A stretch of 64,000 bases of DNA, taken from the NCBI RefSeq assembly GCF_000472785.1, contig NZ_AXAL01000008.1, forward strand, positions 234,326 through 298,325. Direction: 5' to 3'. The stretch comes from Mesorhizobium loti CJ3sym. Lineage in GTDB: Bacteria; Pseudomonadota; Alphaproteobacteria; Rhizobiales; Rhizobiaceae. Below, piece by piece: positions 17,801 to 26,364 of the stretch; the stretch's first letter is position 1, and every line of letters starts with the position of its first letter. Below the pieces are notes generated by a model that saw only the letters and a program-made list of their open reading frames with translations, made no database searches and had not been told where the DNA came from. The position numbers and the translations under genes are program-made.

Positions 17801-18225
17801 GTCCCCGCCATCACGAAGGCCGCAACAACCGCCAGCGCAACGGACAAGCGCGCGGCCGCGGCAATGCGCCGGCCGATGCCGCTGGCGCACCTGTCACGGC
17901 TGCACCGGGAGAACGTCCCGCCCAGGAAGGGCGGCGCGACGGTGCCGGCAAGCCGCGCTTCGACCGCTCGAAGTTCAAGCCAAAGCCGGCCGCCGAAGGC
18001 GAACCTCGCCGCGAGGGCCGCCCGCAGGGCGAGCGTCCTGAACGCCGCGAAAGCCGGCCTGACTGGAAGGGTGGCAGGCCGGACGGTAAGGGTGGCCCCG
18101 ATCGCGGCAAGGGCGGCGCAAAGCCGGCCTTCCAGCCGAAGCCGCGCGAAGAACGTCCGGTGCGCTTCGATCCGGATTCGCCCTTCGCCAAGCTCGCCGC
18201 CTTACGCGACCAGCTGAAGAAGTAG
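14848..18225 (+). CDS. SUV3-like DExx-box helicase with long low-complexity C-terminal tail
   Basis: In this 1125-residue protein the first ~480 residues form a superfamily 2 helicase: Walker A GPTNTGKTH near residue 24, DEVQL as motif II, and QIAGRAGR as motif VI, the pattern of the mitochondrial SUV3/MgpS branch. After a conserved middle part (to about 810) comes an alanine/glutamate-rich stretch of about 170 residues and then a basic Arg/Gly/Pro-rich tail with many RR and KGG segments, typical of RNA-binding extensions. It probably remodels RNA. Hsp15 follows 16 nt later, another RNA-binding protein, suggesting an RNA-metabolism operon. No strong Shine-Dalgarno precedes the ATG, so the start is less certain than the frame. 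Confidence 0.88.
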   Translation: MNIQPKHTEPLILSGRDVTAVLGPTNTGKTHLAIERMVAHETGVIGLPLRLLAREVYARVCEKVGAHKVALITGEEKIQPPGAKYSVCTVEAMPRQTDAAFVAIDEVQLAGDLERGHIFTDRILHLRGRQETLLLGAATMHGILQRLLKGVSVVTRPRLSHLAYAGSKKLTRLPRRTAIVAFSADEVYAIAELIRRQQGGAAVVLGALSPRTRNAQVALFQSGDVDYLIATDAIGMGLNLDLDHVAFAQNRKFDGYQYRNLTAAELGQIAGRAGRHLRDGTFGVTGQVDPLDEDLIKKIEGHDFEPVKVLQWRTAHFDFASLDALKRSIETNAPVEGLTRALPAVDAQALEYLSRDEEIRALATDAKRVALLWEACALPDYRKIAPAQHADLIASIYMDLARHGHVDENYMAEQVRRADTTEGDIDTLSHRIAQIRTWTFVSNRPGWLADQAHWQEKTREIEDRLSDALHERLTKRFVDRRTSVLMRRLRENTMPEAEISPTGTVLVEGHHVGELQGFRFTADQTAGGEDAKAVRTAAQKALAAEFEARAERFGACANGDLALGSDGTLRWIGAPIGTLVSGEDALKPRLILLADEQLTGPARDKVAARAERFVNFQIESLLKPLVDLKNADQISGIGRGIAFQLVENFGLINRRDIAEEMKSLDQEGRAALRRLGVRFGAYHVFVPALIKPAPAGLVTLLWALKNDGKDKPGFGDVVHALASGRTSVVIDPTFDKTFYKLAGYRNLGRRAVRIDILERLADLIRPATNWKPGLGQRPDGAYDGQSFMVTPPMMSILGATADDMEEILKGLGYRAEPKPPAEVKARLEAQDTAAREASAAKLAAEEAARAEQAKAAEAATDATAEAAVGDSEPAAAEAAVETPAEIIAETAAEPVAEEQAKAPAEDEPATEAVAEAAAEPAAEQEAEAESVEAQPVEPVAEAAPATEAVSDEPAVVADAATDEPAAEAEAPKPILLWRQGRFEQRPRHHEGRNNRQRNGQARGRGNAPADAAGAPVTAAPGERPAQEGRRDGAGKPRFDRSKFKPKPAAEGEPRREGRPQGERPERRESRPDWKGGRPDGKGGPDRGKGGAKPAFQPKPREERPVRFDPDSPFAKLAALRDQLKK

Positions 18226-18241
18226 GCTCGGCTCGGGTTCG

Positions 18242-18628
18242 ATGGTTGCTGAAGGCCGCCAGCGTATCGATAAATGGCTGTTCTTCTCGCGCGCCGTGAA
18301 ATCGCGCTCGCTGGCGGCCAAGCTGGTAGTCGCCGGACGCGTGCGCATCAATCGCGACAAAGCAGCGCAGGCCTCCGATCTGGTCAAGCCGGGCGACGTG
18401 CTGACCATCACGCTCGACCGTCGCATTTTCGTCTGGAAGGTGCTCGGCGCCGGTGTCAGGCGCGGCCCGGCCGAGGAAGCCCGCACCCTGTATGAGGACA
18501 TGTCGCCGCCGCCTGCGCCGAAGGGCGACGCCCTTCCAGATGCCATCCCGGCGCTGCGCGAGGCCGGCAGCGGCCGCCCGACCAAACGGGAGCGCCGCCT
18601 GACCGACCGCTTGATTGGCGAAGATTGA
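18242..18628 (+). CDS. hslR: RNA-binding S4 domain protein, Hsp15-like
   Basis: The 128-residue protein has an S4 RNA-binding fold at the N-terminus (RIDKWLFFSRAVKSRSLAAKLV, then RVRINRDKAAQASDLVKPGDVL) and a basic C-terminus rich in Arg. E. coli Hsp15 binds stalled 50S subunits carrying nascent chains and helps recycle them. It lies 16 nt after the helicase stop, so the two are probably cotranscribed. Confidence 0.88.
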   Translation: MVAEGRQRIDKWLFFSRAVKSRSLAAKLVVAGRVRINRDKAAQASDLVKPGDVLTITLDRRIFVWKVLGAGVRRGPAEEARTLYEDMSPPPAPKGDALPDAIPALREAGSGRPTKRERRLTDRLIGED

Positions 18629-18877
18629 GGCGTGCCGACCGGAACGCGCGCCGCGATCTCAGGTTGACGGCGTACGCGGGACAGAACTGAACCCGGCAAA
18701 CAAGACGCTCCACGCGACATCACACGCCCCCGGCGTGTTGGCTGCCTGGAATTCCATTCCGGGAACACCGAGGCCGCCGGGCACGGCCGCCCTTGCAAGC
18801 GGCGGGCAAAGGCGTTACCTCACGGAAAAAGCCCAAGAAAACTGGCCCATTGAGCTGGGGCGTCCCGGAGCCGACCG

Positions 18878-19216
18878 ATGACCTATGTCGTGACCGACAA
18901 CTGCATCAAATGCAAATACATGGACTGCATCGAGGTCTGTCCGGTCGACTGTTTCTACGAAGGCGAGAACATGCTCGTCATTCATCCCGACGAGTGCATC
19001 GACTGCGGTGTCTGCGAGCCCGAATGCCCCGCTGACGCGATCAAGCCCGACACCGAGCCAGGCCTCGACAAATGGCTGCAGATCAACACCGAATACGCCG
19101 ACAAATGGCCCAACATCACCGCCAAGAAGGAAGCGCCGGCCGACGCCAAAACCTTCGACGGCGAGGCCGGCAAGTTTGAGAAATACTTCTCCGCCGAGCC
19201 CGGCGAAGGCGATTGA
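18878..19216 (+). CDS. fdxA: 7Fe ferredoxin FdxA
   Basis: The 112-residue protein has nine cysteines in the Azotobacter ferredoxin I pattern: C9, C17 and C50 for the [3Fe-4S] cluster and C21, C40, C43 and C46 for the [4Fe-4S] cluster. The C-terminal extension of about 50 residues ([20 protein letters not shown]) is the usual FdxA tail. It is a cytosolic electron carrier of low potential. It precedes carD by 370 nt, an arrangement I recall as common in Rhizobiales. Confidence 0.95.
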   Translation: MTYVVTDNCIKCKYMDCIEVCPVDCFYEGENMLVIHPDECIDCGVCEPECPADAIKPDTEPGLDKWLQINTEYADKWPNITAKKEAPADAKTFDGEAGKFEKYFSAEPGEGD

Positions 19217-19586
19217 CAATGCGGCCGTAAAGGCCGGTATTACGCTGCGTAACAGGTATGTCACATTAACCGCCTTGACAGGCGGCGCTGGCCTGTGGCC
19301 TTCGCGAATGCAGCAAAACCTTGATTCTTCCGACTTTTTGTGTTACATCAACGAAACATGCCGGTGACACAACGTCGATTTATGGCGCAGAAGCCCCAAA
19401 TCACTGAAAGGTGAAAATCCCACTCCGGACCAGAGCGATCTGGGCCAGGCGGTCGCAATTCGTGCGGTTTGCCGGTCCCGGCCTTTCCGGTGGGTTCATC
19501 TGTTGTGCGGCTAACGATCGGTTTCCCCGGTCGCACGAGTTCGGGCCGGCAGGACGCCGGTACCACAACAAGGAGTTCAGGGCGTA
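19217..19586 (+). other. Long 5' region of carD, no gene seen
   Basis: This 370-nt stretch has no credible coding frame. It holds a CTTGAC hexamer at 19274-19279 inside a small hairpin, a TTGATT around 19320 and, 14 nt before the carD ATG, AAGGAG. A long structured leader for carD is possible; I could not fix a promoter. Confidence 0.3.
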
Positions 19587-20168
19587 ATGGCAACGATCAC
19601 CCCGCAGAAGAAGTCCACCGGAGCGCGCCACGGTTTCAAGACCGGCGAATACATCGTCTACCCGGCGCACGGCGTGGGCCAGATCGTGTCGATCGACGAG
19701 CAGGAAGTGGCTGGCCATAAGCTCGAACTGTTTGTCATCGACTTCTCGAAGGACAAGATGCGGCTGAAGGTGCCGGTCGCCAAGGCGACCTCCATCGGCA
19801 TGCGCAAGCTGTCGGAAGAGGATTATGTCGAGCGCGCGCTGAAGGTCGTGCAGGGTCGCGCCCGCGTCAAGCGCACCATGTGGTCGCGCCGCGCCCAGGA
19901 ATATGATGCCAAGATCAATTCGGGCGACCTGATCTCGATTTCGGAAGTCGTGCGCGACCTCTACCGCGCCGACAACCAGCCGGAGCAGTCCTATTCCGAA
20001 CGCCAGCTCTATGAGGCGGCGCTCGACCGCATGGCGCGCGAAATCGCGGCCGTCAACCGCATGTCGGAAACCGAAGCCGTGCGCCTGATCGAGGTCAACC
20101 TCAACAAGGGCCCTAAGCGCGGCGCCAAGGCCGACAATGAGGAAGCCGAGCAGGAAGAAGCTGCCTGA
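19587..20168 (+). CDS. carD: CarD family transcriptional regulator
   Basis: The 193-residue protein has the RNA polymerase-interacting Tudor-like N-terminal domain (FKTGEYIVYPAHGVGQIVSIDEQEV) and the helical C-terminal DNA-contacting domain (SRRAQEYDAKINSGDLISISEVVRDLYRA region). CarD binds the RNA polymerase beta subunit and stabilises open complexes, affecting rRNA and many other promoters. The length is typical of alphaproteobacterial CarD. A good AAGGAG precedes the ATG and a strong terminator follows. Confidence 0.94.
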   Translation: MATITPQKKSTGARHGFKTGEYIVYPAHGVGQIVSIDEQEVAGHKLELFVIDFSKDKMRLKVPVAKATSIGMRKLSEEDYVERALKVVQGRARVKRTMWSRRAQEYDAKINSGDLISISEVVRDLYRADNQPEQSYSERQLYEAALDRMAREIAAVNRMSETEAVRLIEVNLNKGPKRGAKADNEEAEQEEAA

Positions 20169-20190
20169 TCGCTTTCGAATTTGAATTCTG

Positions 20191-20219
20191 AAAAACCCGG
20201 CCTCGCGCCGGGTTTTTTG
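20191..20219 (+). terminator. Rho-independent terminator of carD
   Basis: AACCCGGC at 20194-20201 pairs with GCCGGGTT at 20207-20214, extended by A-T pairs, followed by a T-run to 20219. It is 23 nt after the carD stop. Confidence 0.93.
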
Positions 20220-20249
20220 TTTTTGGGACAGGCGAGGCAAGGGCCGTGC

Positions 20250-21035
20250 TTACGCTTGGCCCCCGGCGTCCTTCTCGGCGTCCTTCTCGGCCTCCTGCTT
20301 CAGCGTCGCGATGAACCGCTTCGTGCGTTGCTGTTCCGGATTGCCGAACAGCACGGCGGACGGCCCCTTCTCGACGATGACGCCAGCATCGAGGAACACC
20401 GCTTCCTGCGCGATCTTGGAGGCGAGGCGCAGATCGTGCGTCGCCATCACCATGGTCGTGCCTTCGCTGGCGAGCTTGCCGAGCACATCGACCACCTCCT
20501 GCGCCAGTTCCGGATCAAGCGCCGAAGTCGGCTCGTCGCAGAGCAGCACCTTCGGCGATGGTGCGAGCGCCCGCGCGATCGCTACGCGCTGCTGCTGGCC
20601 GCCTGATAGTGTCGCCGGCCAGGCATCGGCCTTGTGCGCCATCCCGACCTTTTCCAGCAGAGCGAGCGCCCGCTCGCGCGCCTTCTCCGTCGGCCATTTC
20701 AGCACCGTCACCAGGCCTTCCATGACATTCTCGATCGCGGTGCGGTGCGGGAACAGCTGAAAATTCTGGAACACCATGCCGGTCTGCAGGCGCAGGCGCT
20801 GGATGTCCCTGGCCGAGACCTTGCCACCGGGACGGAATTCGAGCGTTTCCTCGCCGATGCGCACCGTGCCGGAGGTCGGGATCTCCAGCAGGTTGATGCA
20901 GCGCAGCAGCGTGCTCTTGCCGCCGCCCGAAGGGCCGACAAGTGCCGTGACGCTGCCTTCGGCGATGGCAACCGTCACGCCCTTCAAAACGAGATTGTCG
21001 CCAAAACGCTTTTCGATGTTGCTGAGGCCGATCAT
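20250..21035 (-). CDS. Polar amino acid ABC transporter, ATP-binding protein
   Basis: The 261-residue protein has Walker A GPSGGGKST, the signature LSGGQQQR and Walker B LLCDEPTSALDPE. It is typical of the GlnQ/HisP group of polar amino acid importers. A short charged C-terminal tail (EAEKDAEKDAGG) is unusual but harmless. Its ATG overlaps the permease stop (ATGA), so translation is coupled. Specificity cannot be read; glutamine, cystine and histidine importers all share this form. Confidence 0.93.
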   Translation of the reverse strand: MIGLSNIEKRFGDNLVLKGVTVAIAEGSVTALVGPSGGGKSTLLRCINLLEIPTSGTVRIGEETLEFRPGGKVSARDIQRLRLQTGMVFQNFQLFPHRTAIENVMEGLVTVLKWPTEKARERALALLEKVGMAHKADAWPATLSGGQQQRVAIARALAPSPKVLLCDEPTSALDPELAQEVVDVLGKLASEGTTMVMATHDLRLASKIAQEAVFLDAGVIVEKGPSAVLFGNPEQQRTKRFIATLKQEAEKDAEKDAGGQA

Positions 21036-21712
21036 AAGCGTGCCTCCAGGAAGCCGCCATAGCGGTTGAGCCGCGTTTCCAGTCGCGTCTGCAAGGCGGA
21101 CAGCACCGAGCTCAGCGCCAGATAGAGGATTGCCGCCTCGACATAGAGGATCAGCGGCTCATAGGTGGTGGCGACGATGCGCTGCGCCGCCTGGAACATC
21201 TCCGGCACGGTGATGGCGGCCGCCAGCGAGGTGTCCTTGACCAGCGAGATGAAGGTGTTGGAGAGCGGCGGCACGGCGACACGGCCGGCTTGCGGCAGGA
21301 TGGTGCGCCGCATCGCCTGGCTCCAGGTCATGCCTATTGAATAGGCGGCTTCCCACTGGCCTTTCGGCACCGAGCCAATCGCTGCGCGGATGATCTCCGA
21401 CGTGTAAGCGCCGATGTTGAGCGTGAAGCCGATCAGTGCCGCCGTGAAGGCGTCGAGCAGGATGCCGGCCGACGGCAAGCCGTAGAAGATCAGGAACAGT
21501 TGCACCAAAAGCGGCGTGCCGCGGAATATCCAGACATAGAAGCGCACCAGCATGACCAGCGGCTTCGGTCCGAACAGCCGGCCAAGTGCCGCGCCCAGAC
21601 CGACCGTCAGGCCGAGAACGAACGACAGCAGCGTCAGCGGCACGGTGAAGATCAGCGCTGCCCACAGCAATGAGGGCAGCGAGTCCAGCATCAGTTGCAG
21701 CCAGTGCGTCAC
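21032..21712 (-). CDS. Polar amino acid ABC transporter, permease
   Basis: This 226-residue membrane protein has about five hydrophobic helices and the HisMQ-type motif EIIRAAIGSVPKGQWEAAYSIG that docks to the ATPase. The start appears to be GTG at 21712. Only one permease gene is present, so the importer would use a homodimer. It lies between the binding-protein gene, with a hairpin at 21781-21809 in the gap, and the overlapping ATPase gene. Confidence 0.92.
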   Translation of the reverse strand: MTHWLQLMLDSLPSLLWAALIFTVPLTLLSFVLGLTVGLGAALGRLFGPKPLVMLVRFYVWIFRGTPLLVQLFLIFYGLPSAGILLDAFTAALIGFTLNIGAYTSEIIRAAIGSVPKGQWEAAYSIGMTWSQAMRRTILPQAGRVAVPPLSNTFISLVKDTSLAAAITVPEMFQAAQRIVATTYEPLILYVEAAILYLALSSVLSALQTRLETRLNRYGGFLEARL

Positions 21713-21780
21713 GAAGGACCCTCCAGACTAATCGAGGCGGCTTCAACGAAGCGCAAATGCAAGCCCATATCACGACAAAA

Positions 21781-21809
21781 GCGGCGAGCCGTCAAAGACA
21801 GCTCGCCGC
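21781..21809 (-). terminator. Intra-operon hairpin after the binding-protein gene
   Basis: GCGGCGAGC at 21781-21789 pairs perfectly with GCTCGCCGC at 21801-21809; on the minus strand TTTTG follows. It sits 43 nt after the binding-protein stop, where a partial terminator would let the binding protein be made in excess over the membrane parts. Confidence 0.7.
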
Positions 21810-21851
21810 CGGGCATGTCGCATGAGACCGGCCGTCGGCCGGCCCGGGAAA

Positions 21852-22625
21852 TTACTTCGAAACGTCCTGGCCGAAATAGGTGTCGGCGATCTTCTTGTAG
21901 GTGCCGTCGGCCTTGATGTCGGCCAGCGCCTTGTTGATGGCGGCGACCAGTTCCGGATCGCCCTTGCGCACGATGACGCCGGAATAGTCGGCGTTTTCCT
22001 CTTGCGCGGCGATCTTCACATTGGCGTCGGGCTTGTGCTTCTTGAAGTCGAGGAAGGACAGGCTGTCATTGATGGTGGCGTCGGCGCGGCCGGTCAAAAG
22101 CAGCTGGATCGATTGGTCGAAGCCGTCGGTGCCGACGAGTTCGGCGCCGTTCGTCTCGGCCAGCTTGCCGAAGTTCGAGGTCAGCGACTGCGCCGACTTC
22201 TTGCCCTTGAGATCGGCGAAAGTCTTGATGTCGGTGTTGTCGCCGCGCACGATCAGCACCGCCTTGGAGGCGATGTAGGGATCGGAGAAATCATACTTGG
22301 CCTTGCGGGCGTCGGTGATGCCGACCTCGTTGATGACGGCGTCATAGCGACTGACGTCGAGACCGGCGATCAGCCCGTCCCACTTGCCCTCAAGGAACTC
22401 GGCCTTGACCCCGAGCTTGTCGGCGATCGCCTTGGCGATCTCGACGTCGAAGCCGACCAGCGCGCCGGAGGCATCATGATAGGTGAACGGCGCATAGGTA
22501 CCCTCGGTGCCGACCTTGAGCACGCCAGCCTGCTTGATCTGATCGAGATTGGCGCCGGCATGACCAGCGGTGATCGCCAGGGCCTGCAGCGTTCCGGCGA
22601 CGATAAGTGACTTGAGCCATTTCAT
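21852..22625 (-). CDS. Polar amino acid ABC transporter, substrate-binding protein
   Basis: The 257-residue protein has a Sec signal peptide of about 25 residues (MKWLKSLIVAGTLQALAITA) and the family-3 solute-binding fold (GTEGTYAPFTYHDASGALVGFDVEIA). It is the first gene of the importer operon. The closest general match by eye is the cystine/glutamine group, but the ligand is undetermined. Confidence 0.92.
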   Translation of the reverse strand: MKWLKSLIVAGTLQALAITAGHAGANLDQIKQAGVLKVGTEGTYAPFTYHDASGALVGFDVEIAKAIADKLGVKAEFLEGKWDGLIAGLDVSRYDAVINEVGITDARKAKYDFSDPYIASKAVLIVRGDNTDIKTFADLKGKKSAQSLTSNFGKLAETNGAELVGTDGFDQSIQLLLTGRADATINDSLSFLDFKKHKPDANVKIAAQEENADYSGVIVRKGDPELVAAINKALADIKADGTYKKIADTYFGQDVSK

Positions 22626-22836
22626 TTTTCTGTGATCCCGTCCTTGGCCGGTTGCCCGGCATGCTGTGAGGGGTGGAAAATGGCAGATGCAACCGGAAAA
22701 AATAAGGAACCTGATTTCAAAAACATCGTGTTTCCGAAATCAGATTCTCGAAACGCCGTTTCTTGGCGACATTCGAAGTCGTTACTGGCCCGTGCGCACA
22801 TCGTTCAAGCAAGATGATCCGCCTGGCAACAGCCAG

Positions 22837-22862
22837 GGAACCATTCCCGCACACCGCACGTT
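22837..22862 (+). promoter_or_regulatory. EcfG (general stress sigma factor) type promoter of the sigma-32 gene
   Basis: GGAAC at 22837-22841 and CGTT at 22859-22862 are separated by 17 bp, which fits the GGAAC-N16/17-CGTT consensus of alphaproteobacterial EcfG/RpoE2. The CGTT ends 87 nt before the start codon of the downstream sigma factor. The rest of the 324-nt gap shows nothing else clear. Confidence 0.7.
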
Positions 22863-22949
22863 TTGGCTGTTCTAGGGCGCGACGCCGCGATTTCAACCGG
22901 TGCCCTGCCGAGTTCGTAACGTCAGTCATATCGCCCCAGGGAGCGCCTC

Positions 22950-23807
<858 letters not shown>

Positions 23808-23857
23808 GCAGGCAGGTTGTTTCCACGGTGCGTCAAAGGGCGCCGCGTGGACGCGGA

Positions 23858-25432
23858 CTACTTATCGGTGACGATCTTGACCTTGTCGCCGGCCGAAACC
23901 GCGGCCCCTGGCGACAGTGCGTTGAGCACCCGGAACAGGTCGAGCTTGCGATCGACGCCGACCATCTGCGCGGAGAGCGAGCCCATGGTCTGGCCCGGCT
24001 GCACGGTGAGCACGCGGATATGCAGCGGCTTCAAGGCCGCCTTTTCTTCAGGGCTGAGGATACGGAACGACCCGCTGACCGAGCGCGCCACAGTGTCCAG
24101 CGAGGTGCTGGCCGAAGGTGCGGCGGTCAACAGCCGGTAGACCTGGCCGCCGGCGCGGATCACCGCGATGTCGAACTGCCAGCCTTCCGCGCCGGCATGC
24201 GCGGTCGCGGCCTCGTTGCCGTTGATGGTTTCCTGCTTGACGGTGCTGTCGACGAGACCGGCAACCCAGCCGCTTCTGATATAGTCGGTCAGCGCCCGGT
24301 TCTTGTCGATCGAAACGCCGTCGAAGCGGATCGCTATGTCGCCCGGCCCGGTCGCCGTCACCGCCGCCGCCGAATTGTCGATGATGAAACCGTCGGGGAC
24401 CGTGAACGACACGCCGAGCCCCGGATGCAGGAAGGTCTCGCCGCGCACATAGCCTTCCTCGGGCGTGTCGCCATAGAGCAGCCCGTCTATGCCGGCGAGG
24501 AAGGAATCGCGGTCACGCGTGCCGAAGCCGGGCGCGCCGAACTGGCGGGCGTGGCGCTGCGCCAGGTCGATACGCTGCGGCGTGTTGGGGTGCGTGGCCA
24601 GGAAGTCGAGGCTCGCGTCGGTGGCACCTGATATCGAGCGGAAATCGGTATAGGCCGACATCGACTGCAGGAAGCGGCCGGCGGCGTAAGGATCGTAGCC
24701 CGCTTCACCAATCGACTTGATGCCGATGGCGTCGGCTTCCAGCTCCTGGTTGCGCGAGAACTGCGCCAGCCGGAGCTTGCCGCGGATCAGCGCCGCCTTG
24801 GCGGTCGGGCTGTCGCCCAGCACGTCCGAGACCACCTTGGTCGCTAGGCCTTCCTCGGCTTCGAGCTGCTGACGCTGCAAGCCGTGATTGGCGGTGACGT
24901 GGCCCATCTCATGCGCGATGACGGCGGCAAGTTCGGACGAATCATTGGCCAACGCCAACAGGCCGCGCGTGATGTAGAGATAGCCGCCCGGCAGCGCGAA
25001 GGCGTTGACGTTGGGCGAATTGAGGATGGTGATGCGGTAGGTCTGGGTCGGGTTGGCCGACACCACGGTCAGATTGCCGACGACCTTGGCGACCATTCGC
25101 TCAAGCTTGGGGTCGGAATATTCGCCGCCATAGGTCGCCAGGATGCGCGGATGCTGCGCCTTGGCCATTTCGGCGAGCTTGCTGTTGGCGCCGACATTGT
25201 CGACTGTGATAGGCTTGTCGGACGGCTGGAAGCCGGATTCCTGGACGTCCGGCGGCGTGAACATCTGGCAACTTGCCAAGGCCACGGCCAAGCCGGCCAG
25301 CGTTAAGAAACGCGCCAGCGGATTCCTTCTTGGTCTGTCAACGCCGATCGCCAGAACGGCTTCCTTTCGGGTCCCGGTGCATGACGGAAAAGATCGGGGG
25401 CGATCTTCGAAGAGTGTCACGCGCCACTTCAA
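23858..25432 (-). CDS. M48 family metalloprotease lipoprotein (BepA-like)
   Basis: This protein of up to 524 residues has the zinc motif HEMGH (AAVIAHEMGHVTANHG) and a downstream ELEADAIG third ligand, both typical of M48 peptidases. A lipobox LASC follows a hydrophobic run near residue 55, so it is probably an outer-membrane-anchored periplasmic protease of the BepA type involved in outer-membrane protein assembly quality control. The C-terminal ~60 residues (VQPGQTMGSLSAQM) look LysM-like. No ATG exists before the lipobox; the start would be TTG at 25432 or GTG at 25423, both with weak ribosome-binding sites, so the N-terminus is uncertain. Confidence 0.82.
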   Translation of the reverse strand: MKWRVTLFEDRPRSFPSCTGTRKEAVLAIGVDRPRRNPLARFLTLAGLAVALASCQMFTPPDVQESGFQPSDKPITVDNVGANSKLAEMAKAQHPRILATYGGEYSDPKLERMVAKVVGNLTVVSANPTQTYRITILNSPNVNAFALPGGYLYITRGLLALANDSSELAAVIAHEMGHVTANHGLQRQQLEAEEGLATKVVSDVLGDSPTAKAALIRGKLRLAQFSRNQELEADAIGIKSIGEAGYDPYAAGRFLQSMSAYTDFRSISGATDASLDFLATHPNTPQRIDLAQRHARQFGAPGFGTRDRDSFLAGIDGLLYGDTPEEGYVRGETFLHPGLGVSFTVPDGFIIDNSAAAVTATGPGDIAIRFDGVSIDKNRALTDYIRSGWVAGLVDSTVKQETINGNEAATAHAGAEGWQFDIAVIRAGGQVYRLLTAAPSASTSLDTVARSVSGSFRILSPEEKAALKPLHIRVLTVQPGQTMGSLSAQMVGVDRKLDLFRVLNALSPGAAVSAGDKVKIVTDK

Positions 25433-25437
25433 ACTGC

Positions 25438-25483
25438 TACAGCATCCGTCGCACGTCGCTTGGGGCGGACGGCGGATGCTGTA
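25438..25483. repeat. Perfect 11-bp inverted repeat upstream of the M48 protease gene
   Basis: TACAGCATCCG at 25438-25448 is mirrored exactly at 25473-25483 around 24 bp that can pair further (CCGTC/GACGG). It begins 6 nt before the proposed protease start codon, so it could fold in the mRNA leader or be an operator. Confidence 0.4.
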
Positions 25484-25587
25484 GGCAAATCACGGCCTGC
25501 GCCGGACCGGTATTGAGCGGACCTAGCCACACTACTCCAGTCATGGCAAGCAAGCGCCATATCGCCTCGGGTCGGTTTGGGCGTAAA

Positions 25588-26364
25588 TTATGTCCGCTTC
25601 CGGGCAATATCTCGTGATCCAGCCGTCTGAGTGCTTGTGCCAACATAGCGCCGGAACACGTCTGGACCAGCCCCGGCGAAGAAATCATCCGCGCTGCCCT
25701 TGGCCGCGACCGCGCCCTTGTCCAGAAACACCACATTCTGGCCGATGCGGCGGGCATCCTCCGGCTGGTGTGTCACGAACAGCACCGTCATGCCGCGTTC
25801 TGCATGCAAGCCGGCAACCAGGTCGAGCATGTCGTCGCGCAAGGCGGGTCCGAGCGAGGCAAAGGGTTCGTCGAGCAACAGCACCGGCCGATCGCGCACC
25901 AGCACACGTGCCAGCGCCACACGCTGCCGTTCGCCGCCGGAGAGTTCGCGTGGCAGGCGTTTTTCCTTGCCGGCAAGGCCGGTGCGCGCCAGCGCCCCGG
26001 CGATATCGGCGCGGTCGGTCTCGGTCAGCCGCAGCGATGGCGAGCGGCCGAGCCCGACATTCTGCTCGACGGAAAGATGAGCGAAAAGGTTGTTTTCCTG
26101 GAACACCATCGACACCGGGCGCATGGCCGGCGGCGCGGCCGCGACATCGGCCCCGCCGATCAGCACACCGCCGGACTGAGGTGTCTCGAAGCCGGCGACC
26201 AGATTGAGCAGCGTCGACTTCCCCGAGCCGCTCGGCCCCATGACGGCGGTGATTTCCGCTGCGGCGAAGGCGACATCGAAGGTGAGCGGTGCCCCGCCAT
26301 AGCTGAACGAAACCTTGTCCAGCCGCACCGGAACACCCTTCCTGTCCTTCGTCCCATCAGACAT
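25588..26364 (-). CDS. thiQ: Thiamine ABC transporter, ATP-binding protein
   Basis: The 258-residue ABC ATPase has Walker [10 protein letters not shown], signature LSGGERQR and Walker [14 protein letters not shown]. It is the last gene of thiBPQ; its ATG overlaps the thiP stop by 8 nt. The frame is open far upstream inside thiP, but [20 protein letters not shown] is the natural start. It energises uptake of thiamine and its phosphates across the inner membrane. Confidence 0.93.
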   Translation of the reverse strand: MSDGTKDRKGVPVRLDKVSFSYGGAPLTFDVAFAAAEITAVMGPSGSGKSTLLNLVAGFETPQSGGVLIGGADVAAAPPAMRPVSMVFQENNLFAHLSVEQNVGLGRSPSLRLTETDRADIAGALARTGLAGKEKRLPRELSGGERQRVALARVLVRDRPVLLLDEPFASLGPALRDDMLDLVAGLHAERGMTVLFVTHQPEDARRIGQNVVFLDKGAVAAKGSADDFFAGAGPDVFRRYVGTSTQTAGSRDIARKRT

